Assembly (NCBI GenBank): GCA_021151835.1
Contig: JAGKWO010000040.1
Location: 1-42,704, forward strand
Reading direction: 5' to 3'
Source: Gammaproteobacteria bacterium
GTDB taxonomy: Bacteria > Pseudomonadota > Gammaproteobacteria > Pseudomonadales > Cellvibrionaceae
Length of the DNA stretch: 42,704 nucleotides
In this document: one piece after another, positions 16,085 through 25,025 of the stretch
Layout: each line of letters starts with the position of its first letter
Position numbering within the stretch: the stretch's first letter is position 1
Program-made: the position numbers and the translations under genes
Notes under the pieces: generated by a model
The model's input: only the letters and a program-made list of their open reading frames with translations
Told to the model about the DNA's origin: nothing
The model's database searches: none

Positions 16085-16396
16085 CGTACTTGCCATTAGG
16101 AATTGAAAAGCTGAACAAATTAATTGGCAACTTTTTAAGTTGGCTTATTTTGTGCTGATGCTTGGAGGTGCCGTGCAATAATTTCCTCGAATTATCGTTA
16201 GTTAAAACGTTACATTATTAAGTAGGCAGTTTTTTATGCTTAACCATGATAAGGCTTACGGAAAGGTGGGTTTTCAGATAACAACGACACCCTGATTGCA
16301 TGAAAATTTTTCAATGAAAACGTAAATTCGAAAACGCCGGAAGCCACTGTTGGAATATTTATCATGATAAGAATGATTTCCGAATCGCAAGTTTCC

Positions 16397-16792
16397 ATGA
16401 AAAAAATTGAATTGCAGGAGAGCATCCCGCCATTAACCCTTTTTCAAAAAGGTGAAAAGTGGCTGGTCACGGAAAAAACGCGCTATTGCATTGAATTGAA
16501 AAGCCAATGGGTGATTGTTGAGATTCCAAAAGGTTTTACGGTGGATGTAAACACAATCACCTATGACTTTCCTTTAATCGGCCGCTGGATAAATCACCGC
16601 ACAGTGACTGCTGCTATTTTTCATCATGTATTGTATCGGGAAGGTTATGATCGACGTGTTGCTGATAATGCCTTTTTACGCGCGATGGAGCTTGAAGGAA
16701 TAAAAACTTATCATCGTTACCCGCTTTACTGGTCGGCACGTTTATTTGGTGGTTTTAAATATTTGGCAGTTTTAAAACATAAGTTGGCTTAG
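16397..16792 (+). CDS. DUF1353 family protein
   Basis: The product of about 131 residues matches DUF1353: a strand-rich first half ending in VIVEIPKGFTVDVNTI, then the helical AAIFHHVLYREGYDRRVADNAFLRAMELEGI block with HH, and a C-terminal amphipathic/hydrophobic helix. DUF1353 proteins occur in phages and bacterial accessory regions and have no known function. ATG codons at 16364 and 16373 are equally possible starts, since none has a clear ribosome site. The 280 bases upstream contain nothing I can name. Confidence 0.75.
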   Translation: MKKIELQESIPPLTLFQKGEKWLVTEKTRYCIELKSQWVIVEIPKGFTVDVNTITYDFPLIGRWINHRTVTAAIFHHVLYREGYDRRVADNAFLRAMELEGIKTYHRYPLYWSARLFGGFKYLAVLKHKLA

Positions 16793-16821
16793 ATTGTGCC
16801 AGGTGTATCTGCGGTAATGTT

Positions 16822-16857
16822 TACGTTTTTCACTGGGAAACGTATACGTATTTTTTA
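16822..16857 (+). terminator. possible terminator after the DUF1353 gene
   Basis: TACGTTT (16822-16828) pairs with AAACGTA (16838-16844), and TACGTA followed by six T comes next. It lies between convergent genes. Confidence 0.4.
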
Positions 16858-16861
16858 TAGT

Positions 16862-17953
16862 CTATTTCAATACCTCCTTTTCCAGAATAGTCATAAGTAA
16901 TTTTTCATCGTCTGTGAGCGACAATTTTTTTATCGCATTATTAATGGTGCAACGAAAGTGGTCATGCAACTTGCTGCATTCGTATAGTTCAATAATAATC
17001 GGATGCACATAATATTTTTTGCATACCGTTCTGGTGTTGCCCAAGTGCTCTGCCACGCTATCCATAACAGCAACAATGTTTTGTTTTATCGCTGCCTTCG
17101 TTTCGGCTATTTCCAGTTCTTTAAATGCGCTTATTGCTTTGATACTACCAATCCAGGTACGGAAATCTTTGGTAGTAAAATCCTGCCCGGTAATTGACTT
17201 TAAATAATCATTCACCATACCTGAATCAATAGCATGGCGATTGCCATCCTGATCGTAGTACTGGAATAGTTCTTTGCCCGGAATATCGCGACATTGTTTG
17301 ATAATCCTGGCCAGCTTTCTACTTTTCAGGCTGATGTTGTGCGCAACACCTTTTTTGCCGGTGAAAGTAAACTGAATATTTTCACCGTTGATGGTCGTGT
17401 GCTTGTCTTTCAATGTGGTCAGTCCGAAGGATCCATACAGCTTCTCATAAGTGCTATTGCCAACACGAATACTGGTTTGTTCCATTAAATAAACTACGGT
17501 AGCCAGCACTTTTTCGGCGGGTAATCCGGGCTTTGCAAGATCCTTTTTAAGTTGTTTGCGGATGGCAGGAATGGTTTTACCAAACTCGTATAAACGAAAA
17601 AATTTGGTTTGGTTGCGGAAGCTGTTCCAGCGCTGGTGATAGCGGTACTGTTTGCGTTTGCGCGTATCAAATCCGGTAGCTTGCAGGTGGCCGTTTTCCT
17701 GGTGACAAATCCACACATTTTCCCATGCGGGTGGAATAACCAGATTTTTTATACGCTCCAGTATTTTTTTATCACGAACTTTCTTTTTGCCAAGGTAATA
17801 ACAAAAAGTGTTGCCATGCCTGACGCGGCTAATGCCCGGTTGTTTATCGTGCACATACATTAAATGAACTGCACGTGCACTTTTTTCGGGATCATTAACC
17901 AGCGCACTGATTTTTTTAACGGATATTTTTATGTCTTCAGAAAAGGCTGGCAT
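16862..17953 (-). CDS. DNA topoisomerase IB (poxvirus/eukaryote type)
   Basis: The 363-residue protein matches bacterial type IB topoisomerases. The N-terminal part has LVIPPAWENVWIC and GHLQATGFDTRKRKQYRYH. The catalytic half has SIRVGNSTY (Arg163), TGKKG (Lys200/201), KDFRTWIGS (Arg265) and GNTRTVCKKYYVHP with Tyr315 as the likely nucleophile. These enzymes nick one strand through a 3'-phosphotyrosine and relax supercoils of either sign. The usual histidine of the pentad is not clearly placed by eye. The gene overlaps the stop of the upstream DUF2892 gene by 17 bases, so the two are coexpressed. The family is scattered among bacteria, suggesting transfer. Confidence 0.92.
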   Translation of the reverse strand: MPAFSEDIKISVKKISALVNDPEKSARAVHLMYVHDKQPGISRVRHGNTFCYYLGKKKVRDKKILERIKNLVIPPAWENVWICHQENGHLQATGFDTRKRKQYRYHQRWNSFRNQTKFFRLYEFGKTIPAIRKQLKKDLAKPGLPAEKVLATVVYLMEQTSIRVGNSTYEKLYGSFGLTTLKDKHTTINGENIQFTFTGKKGVAHNISLKSRKLARIIKQCRDIPGKELFQYYDQDGNRHAIDSGMVNDYLKSITGQDFTTKDFRTWIGSIKAISAFKELEIAETKAAIKQNIVAVMDSVAEHLGNTRTVCKKYYVHPIIIELYECSKLHDHFRCTINNAIKKLSLTDDEKLLMTILEKEVLK

Positions 17954-18344
17954 CAGGGCGATGAATCATTTTTTTCAGGGCTTTACGCTCAACCTCGATT
18001 TCCGATGCAGTGCGAAAACCGATGCGCCGCATAACAGGCAAAGGTGGGCACCAGCCTTGCAATGCATGTTGCAGCAGAAAGCCACCAACGAGAAGGGGAA
18101 TTACAAAAAACAAGCTGCTGGTGGTGAAGCCGAGAATAGATGAAATAACAATTAATGTAGATGCATTGGTTTCAAGGATTCGTTCGATGTCCCATTCGCG
18201 ATCCAGCTTTTTCAATCGTGCAGGGATCTCAGCGGGATGGGAACGATAATAGGCAATAGAGCGTTGGGTAGCTTCCGCGATCTGTATATTAACTTTATCA
18301 GATGTATGCAATGCAACGCGGTGAACGGTGTCTGGAAGCGCCAT
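17937..18344 (-). CDS. DUF2892-like small membrane protein
   Basis: The 135-residue protein has a hydrophilic N-terminus ending in the REWDIERILETNAS block and one or two hydrophobic helices (about 62-90). The motif FLLQHALQGWCPPLPVMRRIGFRTASEIEVER follows. That pattern is seen in DUF2892 / YgaP-type inner-membrane proteins. No activity is known for the stand-alone form. AAAGGAGA precedes the ATG. The end of the gene overlaps the start of the topoisomerase gene, forming a two-gene unit. Confidence 0.75.
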   Translation of the reverse strand: MALPDTVHRVALHTSDKVNIQIAEATQRSIAYYRSHPAEIPARLKKLDREWDIERILETNASTLIVISSILGFTTSSLFFVIPLLVGGFLLQHALQGWCPPLPVMRRIGFRTASEIEVERKALKKMIHRPDASLF

Positions 18345-18553
18345 GTAGAGTCTCCTTTTTCATTTCATCTACAGGGATAGACGCTTCCATAACAATATAG
18401 TTCTCTATTAAATTGATCGTATTTAAATGGAATCTCTTCGTTATTTTTTAATGAAGTGCTACTGGATTAAATAGGCCTTATGTATTGTCCGTATCTGTTC
18501 CTGCTCGCAGTTTGTCGTTGTTGTGGGAAAAAATATTAAAGGTAGTAAATGTG

Positions 18554-18575
18554 AAAAAACTGATCACAGTTTAAT
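18554..18575 (-). terminator. hairpin overlapping the stop codon of the PhyH-like gene
   Basis: On the minus strand AAACTG, a TGAT loop and CAGTTT followed by further T form a hairpin that includes the last two codons and the TGA stop. It could act as a compact terminator. Confidence 0.4.
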
Positions 18576-19316
18576 GTCCGGGTGGAGGCTGGAGCGAGTT
18601 CCCGGCATGGGAAGGTTGGTTGCATCGCGATAAGTGAAAACCATAGAAAACTTGGTAGTGTCAGTGGTATTGCGGCCAGCGGCATGAAATAAATTGCTAT
18701 GAAATAACAGTAAGTCGCCTTTTTTTAACGGAACAGGAGTTGCCTGTGCCAGCAATATTTTATTGCGTTCGATGTCGGTGCGCAGAAATTGCAATTCATC
18801 CAATTGCGCGCTATCAACTTCCATATCCTGCGAGCCGGGTATTACCCACAGGCAACCGTTATCTTCCAGCTCATTACCCAATGCTAACCATGCCGAGATT
18901 AATTCCGGGCGGGCAAAATTCCAATAACGGCTATCGCGGTGCCAACCGGTGCGACTGGAATAAGCAGGTTGTTTGGTCATGATGCAATTGTGATGGCATT
19001 GGGATAAATAAACGTCGGCTCCCAGCAATGCGTGTAATATTTCGCGCAATTTTTTGCTAGTGGCCCAATCAGCAAGGGAAGCGTTGCGTGCGTAAGCACC
19101 GAGTAAACGCCTGGCGGTTCGCCCGCCTTCGGCATCGCGCGATGCAGGAGCGCCGGGATATTGGGTGTCTGCTTCATATTCAATAGGCGCCGTATGTTGT
19201 CGCAATTCACCCTGTGCCAGCGCAATAACAGATTCACAAAATGCGGCTGATTCAAATTGCGGAAGAATCAGATAGCCATTTTTTTTAAAATGCAGGATTT
19301 GTTCGGGGGATATCAT
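18564..19316 (-). CDS. phytanoyl-CoA dioxygenase (PhyH)-family oxygenase
   Basis: The 250-residue protein shows the PhyH pattern: FKKNGYLILPQF at the N-terminus, the iron ligands His126 and Asp128 in GWHRDSRYW, GCLWVIPGSQ, and a distal histidine in HSNLFHAAGRN (His211). The family uses Fe(II) and 2-oxoglutarate to hydroxylate small molecules. The substrate here cannot be read from sequence. It stands alone between two terminators. The ribosome site before the ATG at 19316 is weak. Confidence 0.88.
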   Translation of the reverse strand: MISPEQILHFKKNGYLILPQFESAAFCESVIALAQGELRQHTAPIEYEADTQYPGAPASRDAEGGRTARRLLGAYARNASLADWATSKKLREILHALLGADVYLSQCHHNCIMTKQPAYSSRTGWHRDSRYWNFARPELISAWLALGNELEDNGCLWVIPGSQDMEVDSAQLDELQFLRTDIERNKILLAQATPVPLKKGDLLLFHSNLFHAAGRNTTDTTKFSMVFTYRDATNLPMPGTRSSLHPDIKL

Positions 19317-19383
19317 CAGCGACGGCCTTGAAAGCGGGTAACCTGGCGGATTGGTAATGCTGCCTAGTATAACATCTGCCTAA

Positions 19384-19410
19384 AAAGCCGTGGCAACGGT
19401 AGTTGCCGCG
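19384..19410 (-). terminator. terminator of the UPF0303 gene
   Basis: On the minus strand CCGCGGCAAC and GTTGCCACGG form a 10-bp stem with one mismatch and a TACC loop, followed by CTTTTTA. Confidence 0.65.
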
Positions 19411-19535
19411 GGGTTAGTGTGTGTATCAGGAATTAATCGGCTCCCTCATCAATTCTTACTGCATGTTGCAGTTTATTGTCACAATATTTTTTCGGTCCGT
19501 GCTGGCATGAGGTGTAATGTCTTAAATGGATAGGA

Positions 19536-20003
19536 TTAGTGCTGCTTTAGTAATTGGCGCAATGCATCTATTGCAAGTTGGTGATCAATTTCCTGCGCTA
19601 AACCGGACACTGTCACTGCACCAATTAATCCGCTGTTTTTAATCCGGATTGGAAATGATCCGCCGTGCACACAATATTCTTTGGGATCGATGTGTGGTTG
19701 CGTTTCAAAATCGCGATCTTTGGCAGCGTTGTATTGCCCCAGGTAATAAGAACTATGGGCAAAACGCATGACCGCCTGGCGTTTGCGTCTAATCCAATCA
19801 TGATTGTCTTTATTGGTGCCCGGCATGAAATAACTGAAGAGCACGTGCTCAAACGCATAAACTTCAATAGCGATAGGCGCGGCGAGTTTGTCGCCGGCGA
19901 GTTTAAGCAAGTTGCCCAATTCCCAGGCAGTCTGGTTATTGAAATGCAGGAATTGGATTTCATCTTCTTGTGCCAGTAATTCTTTTAATCTGTCGTTGCT
20001 CAT
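19536..20003 (-). CDS. UPF0303 / heme-degrading-domain family protein
   Basis: The product of about 155 residues has the UPF0303 (HbpS-like, Haem_degrading fold) signature: an N-terminal LLAQEDEIQFLHFNNQTAWELG, a central RRKRQAVMRFAHSSYYLG, and the C-terminal HGGSFPIRIKNSGLIGAVTVSGLAQEIDHQLAIDAL. Members form oligomers; some bind heme or corrinoids and many have no known function. ATG at 20003 fits the family start; ATG at 20027 would add eight residues. Confidence 0.85.
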   Translation of the reverse strand: MSNDRLKELLAQEDEIQFLHFNNQTAWELGNLLKLAGDKLAAPIAIEVYAFEHVLFSYFMPGTNKDNHDWIRRKRQAVMRFAHSSYYLGQYNAAKDRDFETQPHIDPKEYCVHGGSFPIRIKNSGLIGAVTVSGLAQEIDHQLAIDALRQLLKQH

Positions 20004-20058
20004 AGCTAGCTCGCTAAATGGGGTCATTTATTTTTTGGACGCTGGATTTGCCGATAAA

Positions 20059-20958
20059 TCAGTTGTTGTTAAGTCTGGATTTCAATGCAACCAACAATCC
20101 TGATACCGCAATAATTACCATGCCGGTAATTCCCCAGGCGTCAGGCGTGCTATCGAAAATAATCCAGCCCAGTAAGCCGGCCCACAATAATTGCAGATAG
20201 GTCATGGGTGCAAGCACCGAGGCAGGAGCATAGCGATAGGCGAGGGTGAACAGGTAGTGACCGAGGCCGCCGAAAGTCCCCATGCTGATAAATAAAATAA
20301 TTTCAGTGGTGCCCGGTGTTTTGTTTTCCCAGAACCAGGGCAAGGCAAGGCCAAATACGATGGTACCGATTAGCGCCGTATAAAAGAGCAGGGTGATGGC
20401 GCGTTCAGTGCTGGCGAGTAAACGTGATAATACTTGGTAGGCTGCATTTGCCGCTGCTGCGCCGAGGGCAAACACAATTCCCAACATATCCAGCCCGCTG
20501 CCGGGGCGCGCAATAACCAGGACACCAATAAAACCGGTGATAACAGCCGCCCATCCCAGTCCTCCGATTTGCTCACCCAATATTGAACCGGCAAATAGTG
20601 CGATTAATGTGGGGGCGAGAAAGTTGATCGCGGTGGTTTCTGCCAGGGGCATACGCTGTAACGCGAGGCCAATAAATAACGATGCCATGGTGAGCACCAC
20701 CGCGCGCAAAATGACAAGGCTGGTACGGTTTGTCGTAATGAGTTTGCTGGAGTGGCGCGGCGCCAGTATTACCAGCATCAGTGCGCAATGGACTATGTAG
20801 CGCATCGCTACCACCGTAGGCACGTTGAAATGGGCGGTCAGGTATTTGGTGGTGCTGTCCATGCAGGCAAATAACAGTAAGCCAGCGGCAGCGAGTAAAA
20901 AGCCTTTCAATACATTGGTCGGTAACGCGGTGGGCTGCGAGGGGACAGGGTCATTCAT
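20059..20958 (-). CDS. EamA/DMT-superfamily transporter
   Basis: The 299-residue protein is very hydrophobic and can be read as about ten transmembrane helices in two EamA repeats. Landmarks are MRYIVHCALM in the first repeat, LAETTAINFLAPTLIALFAGSILGEQ at the end of it, and YAPASVLAPMTYLQLLWAGLLGWIIF in the second. The family exports metabolites or amino acids; the substrate is unknown. ATG at 20958 is taken; a TTG at 20976 would add six residues. It is separated by 55 bases from the UPF0303 gene on the same strand and may be coexpressed. Confidence 0.88.
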   Translation of the reverse strand: MNDPVPSQPTALPTNVLKGFLLAAAGLLLFACMDSTTKYLTAHFNVPTVVAMRYIVHCALMLVILAPRHSSKLITTNRTSLVILRAVVLTMASLFIGLALQRMPLAETTAINFLAPTLIALFAGSILGEQIGGLGWAAVITGFIGVLVIARPGSGLDMLGIVFALGAAAANAAYQVLSRLLASTERAITLLFYTALIGTIVFGLALPWFWENKTPGTTEIILFISMGTFGGLGHYLFTLAYRYAPASVLAPMTYLQLLWAGLLGWIIFDSTPDAWGITGMVIIAVSGLLVALKSRLNNN

Positions 20959-21130
20959 CAAGCTAATCCAAATCAATTCGCCAAAATCACTTAAGCGACA
21001 GGCCTACAGCATAGATTAACCATAGCCGCTAGCGCGAGCCTTCGTTTTGAATAATATGACAAATTGCGTAAAGATATGGGCGTAAACGGGTTGGTACGCA
21101 TACCCATCGCTCTGTGCGGGAATTGGGACA

Positions 21131-21158
21131 TAAAAAAGGGGCGCGTATGGCCCCTTGA
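21131..21158 (-). terminator. terminator of the TonB-dependent receptor gene
   Basis: On the minus strand AAGGGGC...GCCCCTT forms the stem and a run of T follows. It starts about 25 bases past the stop codon. Confidence 0.8.
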
Positions 21159-21182
21159 ATATCCTGTAGAAACAGCAACTTT

Positions 21183-23558
21183 CTAGAACTTTAAGGTCCC
21201 CTGTACCGCAACGCTTCTGGAGCGTTCATAGAAAGCGTAGTAGCCGGAGCCTGTTCCGCGGGTAACGGTAGATGCTACCGGTAAACCGTTGGCGTAGGAA
21301 ACAATGGATTCGTCGGTCAGGTTTTTACCAATCAATGCCAGTTCCCACTGATCATTGTTACCGCTCAACGCGATACGCGCATTGATTTTGGTGTACGCAT
21401 CCTGTTTGAAGCGTGGATCCAGCGATGGTGTCGTCAGGTAATCGTCGCTGTAGATCAAATCCAATGTGTTAACCAGTTTCAGGCCATTGCTGAAATTGAT
21501 GGTGTAATCCACTCCGGCATTCCCCTGGAGTTCCGGGGTAAATTCGCGGCGTTTTCCGGTCGCATCGCAAACCCCGTCCCCGGCCGGGCCAATATTGTCA
21601 ATTTGGCCGAAATAGCATTGTGATGTAGGGAAATCGGTGTATTCGAAATCGATAAATGCAGCACCGCCGCGCGCCAGAATGTTATCCGTTACTGCCCAAC
21701 GGCCATCGATTTCAACGCCTTGTACAACGGCTTCACCGGCGTTGGTGACATTGAAACTCAAACTGCCGTCAAACTGACTGGTTTGCATGTCTTCAAATTC
21801 AGAGCGGAATGCGGCTACGTTAAGCTCGACACTGCCATCAGCGAATAAAAATTTACCGCCCAGTTCGTAGTTCCTTACTTTTTCTTCTTCGAATTCCCAG
21901 GTGCCCTGGATGTTTGGATAGATGCCGCCCAGGTTATTCGGGGCCGCATTTGAACGCACATCGAAACCGCCGGATTTAAAGCCGGTGGTAAAACTGGCGT
22001 AGAGCATATCTGTGCCCCAGACATCCTGCTGGAAGGTAATCAATGGTGTGAATGCTGACTCATCGCGATCACCTTTGACCGTGTGCGGATCAATTTTGAA
22101 TTGGCTCCAGATAATATTGTACGGATCGGTCACCGCGCCCTGCGGCAGGATAACTCCGGTATTGCTGACATGATACTGATGGCGGCTGGCGTCTTTCTGT
22201 TCTGCCGTATAACGCGCCCCGACAATCAGACGGGATAGATCGGTAATGTTCCAGGTCGCCTGGGCAAAAATAGCGGCGAGGTCAGTATCCTGTTTAAAAT
22301 CACGCTGGGTAGATGCATCGCGCAGCAAATTGGCGGCGGCGGCACCCAGTAACGGAGTAAATGCCGTGGCGATAAAGCTGTCTTTAGGAACACGTACCGA
22401 GTCATGGAAATCCAGCGAGCTGCTTTGGAAAAACAGGCCGCCGATATAGCTAATGGTTTGGTCTTCGGAGGAGGTCAAGCGGAGTTCCTGGCTGACCTGG
22501 CTATAGTCTTCGTCAGACAGAATGTTAAAGCCGGATGCGCCGGTAAAATCGCAGTCGCAAAGCTCTTCATAGGTGTAAGCGTTGTAACCGGTGATGGACG
22601 TCAGGGTGTGCTCGCCAATGTCGCGCTCAATCGTCAGGGTTACGTTTTCCGTGTCGTTATAGCTGTAGTCGCCGTTGGATTGGCGTTTCCAGTCATGGGT
22701 GGTATCCAGCAAATATTTTCCCGCTGTAAAAAACTGCAAGGCTTTGGCGTACGGGGTGGAGTTGCCGGTACTGTCAGGGATTTCAACAGGTTTAACCACC
22801 TCAATATTGCGGCCGTCACTGTCGAAAGAACCGTCTTCCGCCTTCAGGGTGATATCCCATGCGTCTGTCGGTTGCCACTGCAGTGTGGCGCGAACTACGC
22901 GATTTTTATCGCCGGACTCATCGCGTTGTAATGTGGTGTTTTCAATAAAACCGTCAATGCTGCTTTCCAGTATCGCCAGGCGGCCGCCCAGCGTTTCAGT
23001 AATAGGGCCCGATAGGACCAGGCGCACATCTTGTTCGCCGTGCTCCGGCTCATACAAGGCAGTAAATTTTGCTTCCAGTTCATCACCGGGTTTAGCGGTA
23101 GTAATGCTGATCGCACCAGCCGTCGAATTCTTGCCAAACAGGATACTTTGCGGGCCGCGCAGGATTTCCACTCGCTCCAGGTCCAGGAACGGCGCTCTTG
23201 CCAACTGGGCGCGGCCGTAGTGAATACCATCAACAAATTGCGCGGCAGATTGTTCAAATCCCTGGTTTACCCCGGAACTGATACCGCGAATGGCGATATT
23301 GGTACCTATGCCGGTTTGGGTCATATTGAAGCTGGGGATGTAATCCGCAACGCGCTCGATACTGGTTATCCCGGAGCTTTCAAGTTTTTCGCTTGAAATC
23401 GCATTAACAGAAACGGGTACATCGCGCAGGTTTTGCACACGTTTTTGCGCGGTAACCAGAATTTCTTCCAGTGCCGGTGAGTCATTTTGTGCGAAAACGG
23501 GGAATGATGGAGCCAGGGCAATAGCTATCGCCAGAAGGTTTTGCGTGCGTACTTTCAC
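21183..23558 (-). CDS. TonB-dependent outer-membrane receptor
   Basis: The 791-residue protein has a signal peptide (1-23, ending VFA/Q) and a TonB-box-like EEILVTAQKR. A plug domain with RDVPVSVNAISSEKLESSGI, NIAIRGISSG and LDLERVEILRGPQSILFGKNSTAGAISI follows, then a beta-barrel ending in the aromatic C-terminus VQGTLKF. It imports a scarce ligand (siderophore, vitamin, sugar or aromatic compound) using TonB energy. Lineage relatives with EEILVTAQKR are numerous in Cellvibrionales and Sphingomonads and the ligand cannot be told. The start is GTG at 23558 with AGGAG upstream. There is no adjacent anti-sigma factor or ABC transporter. The terminator is at 21131. Confidence 0.93.
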   Translation of the reverse strand: MKVRTQNLLAIAIALAPSFPVFAQNDSPALEEILVTAQKRVQNLRDVPVSVNAISSEKLESSGITSIERVADYIPSFNMTQTGIGTNIAIRGISSGVNQGFEQSAAQFVDGIHYGRAQLARAPFLDLERVEILRGPQSILFGKNSTAGAISITTAKPGDELEAKFTALYEPEHGEQDVRLVLSGPITETLGGRLAILESSIDGFIENTTLQRDESGDKNRVVRATLQWQPTDAWDITLKAEDGSFDSDGRNIEVVKPVEIPDSTGNSTPYAKALQFFTAGKYLLDTTHDWKRQSNGDYSYNDTENVTLTIERDIGEHTLTSITGYNAYTYEELCDCDFTGASGFNILSDEDYSQVSQELRLTSSEDQTISYIGGLFFQSSSLDFHDSVRVPKDSFIATAFTPLLGAAAANLLRDASTQRDFKQDTDLAAIFAQATWNITDLSRLIVGARYTAEQKDASRHQYHVSNTGVILPQGAVTDPYNIIWSQFKIDPHTVKGDRDESAFTPLITFQQDVWGTDMLYASFTTGFKSGGFDVRSNAAPNNLGGIYPNIQGTWEFEEEKVRNYELGGKFLFADGSVELNVAAFRSEFEDMQTSQFDGSLSFNVTNAGEAVVQGVEIDGRWAVTDNILARGGAAFIDFEYTDFPTSQCYFGQIDNIGPAGDGVCDATGKRREFTPELQGNAGVDYTINFSNGLKLVNTLDLIYSDDYLTTPSLDPRFKQDAYTKINARIALSGNNDQWELALIGKNLTDESIVSYANGLPVASTVTRGTGSGYYAFYERSRSVAVQGTLKF

Positions 23559-23761
23559 GGGAGGATCTCCTGAAATTTTATTGTGAATGTCGGGCGTGAA
23601 ATTCTATTTTCCTTATAGAGGGGCAATAAATATTCACTAATTAATAGCTTAAGGTATAAAAAATACCAGCTAATCGCCGCATTTGCTGCAAGTTGGGAAT
23701 AAGGCTGGTACTTTTGGTGACGCAATTCACAAAAAGTTATGGTTTTGTCGTCTGGTTGCTC

Positions 23762-23790
23762 TTGCACTGCTTATTGGTGACGAGTATGGT
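23762..23790 (+). promoter_or_regulatory. putative promoter of rnpB
   Basis: TTGCAC (23762-23767) and TATGGT (23785-23790) are 17 bases apart and end seven bases before the presumed RNA start. A GC-rich segment lies between -10 and +1. Confidence 0.5.
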
Positions 23791-23797
23791 GCCGCTT

Positions 23798-24205
<408 letters not shown>

Positions 24206-24403
24206 ATTTATTTTCCAGTGTTTTCTGCTAAGTGTTGTTTTTTGGTTGGTGGTTTCCGCGTTTTATCAAGGTCGATATAGACCGAATCCTTCTATAAATC
24301 CTTAATTTTCACTGCAAAATAATTTGAAACTTAATGTTTTACATTAGGTTTGCATTCTATTGCATTGATTTTGTTGTCGAAGTTGATTTTTGTGCGCATT
24401 GAA

Positions 24404-24450
24404 TCCCGTTATTTCCCATCCTGTTTGCCGATATTTCCCGATTTTTCCCG
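24404..24450 (-). promoter_or_regulatory. upstream array of five MraZ-like boxes, minus orientation
   Basis: Read on the minus strand the 5-mers CGGGA, CGGGA, CGGCA, TGGGA and CGGGA begin at 24450, 24440, 24430, 24418 and 24408, so the steps are 10, 10, 12 and 10 bp. Known MraZ sites are TGGGN repeats at 10-bp steps. This array is opposite in orientation to the one past the promoter. Confidence 0.5.
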
Positions 24451-24481
24451 TGAAATCGTGCGTATTTTCGCGCCGTGTTGC

Positions 24482-24509
24482 TTGACTTTGCGCACCCCCG
24501 ACTTATAGT
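24482..24509 (+). promoter_or_regulatory. sigma-70-type promoter of the mra/dcw cluster
   Basis: TTGACT (24482-24487) and TATAGT (24504-24509) are separated by 16 bases. Transcription would begin near 24516, at the edge of the downstream box array and about 60 bases before the mraZ start codon. Confidence 0.65.
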
Positions 24510-24516
24510 GAGCGTC

Positions 24517-24572
24517 GTGGGAAAAAGTGGGTAATTGTGGATTTTTGTGGAAATTAATACCTCCAAGTGGTG
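24517..24572 (+). promoter_or_regulatory. MraZ box array downstream of the mra promoter
   Basis: GTGG begins at 24517, 24527, 24537 and 24547, an exact 10-bp phase, and again at 24567, still in phase. The first two read TGGGA and TGGGT, the canonical MraZ box; the rest are TGGA and TGGT variants. In E. coli MraZ represses its own operon through such repeats. The last box overlaps the likely ribosome site of mraZ. Confidence 0.75.
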
Positions 24573-24576
24573 AAAA

Positions 24577-25017
24577 GTGTTTACAGGTAGTCATTCCATC
24601 AGCATGGACCCTAAGGGTCGCATGGCGATACCGGCGCGCATTCGCGATTCGCTGGTGGCGTCCAGTGCTGGGCGGATCTGGGTGACTGCCCATATGTATG
24701 AACGCTGTTTACTCGTCTACTCCGAGCCTGAATGGGAGCCGGTTCTGGCTAAAGTTCAGGCGTTACCTGCGGGCAATGAGCAGGTTCGCAAAATCCAGCG
24801 CCGGTTTATGGGCCAGGCGGTTAACCTGGAATTGGATGCGAACGGCCGTGTTCTTGTGCCACCCACACTGCGCGAATTCGCGCATCTGGATAAAAAGCTG
24901 ATGCTGGTTGGTTTGGGCAACAAATTAGAGCTGTGGGATGAAGACAGCTGGAATGCCCTGATGGACCAATCCGCTGACGGCGAAATGCCAGCCGAATTAC
25001 AAAATCTTTCTTTCTAG
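24577..25017 (+). CDS. mraZ: transcriptional regulator MraZ
   Basis: The 146-residue protein consists of two AbrB/SpoVT-like MraZ domains: FTGSHSISMDPKGRMAIPARIR at the N-terminus, and AVNLELDANGRVLVPPTLREFAHL in the second half. Both have the D-x-x-G-R-x-x-x-P DNA-contact motif. MraZ forms rings that bind TGGGN repeats and represses the dcw promoter. The start is GTG at 24577, fixed by the conserved MF-G N-terminus. The ribosome site (AGTGGTG) is poor and overlaps a MraZ box, so translation may be limited. It heads the dcw operon. Confidence 0.95.
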   Translation: MFTGSHSISMDPKGRMAIPARIRDSLVASSAGRIWVTAHMYERCLLVYSEPEWEPVLAKVQALPAGNEQVRKIQRRFMGQAVNLELDANGRVLVPPTLREFAHLDKKLMLVGLGNKLELWDEDSWNALMDQSADGEMPAELQNLSF

Positions 25018-25025
25018 GTAGCCGC

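Larger units (their letters stand above)
24206..24576. promoter_or_regulatory. rnpB-mraZ intergenic region
   Basis: These 371 bases hold the end of the rnpB transcript, an array of minus-strand boxes, the mra promoter and an array of plus-strand boxes described separately. The first 190 bases are T rich with no clear terminator hairpin and no gene. Confidence 0.6.

Noticed and set aside
22404..22931. 175-codon frame opposite the TonB-dependent receptor
   Set aside because: It is a shadow of the receptor gene, whose signal peptide, plug and barrel motifs are continuous on the other strand.
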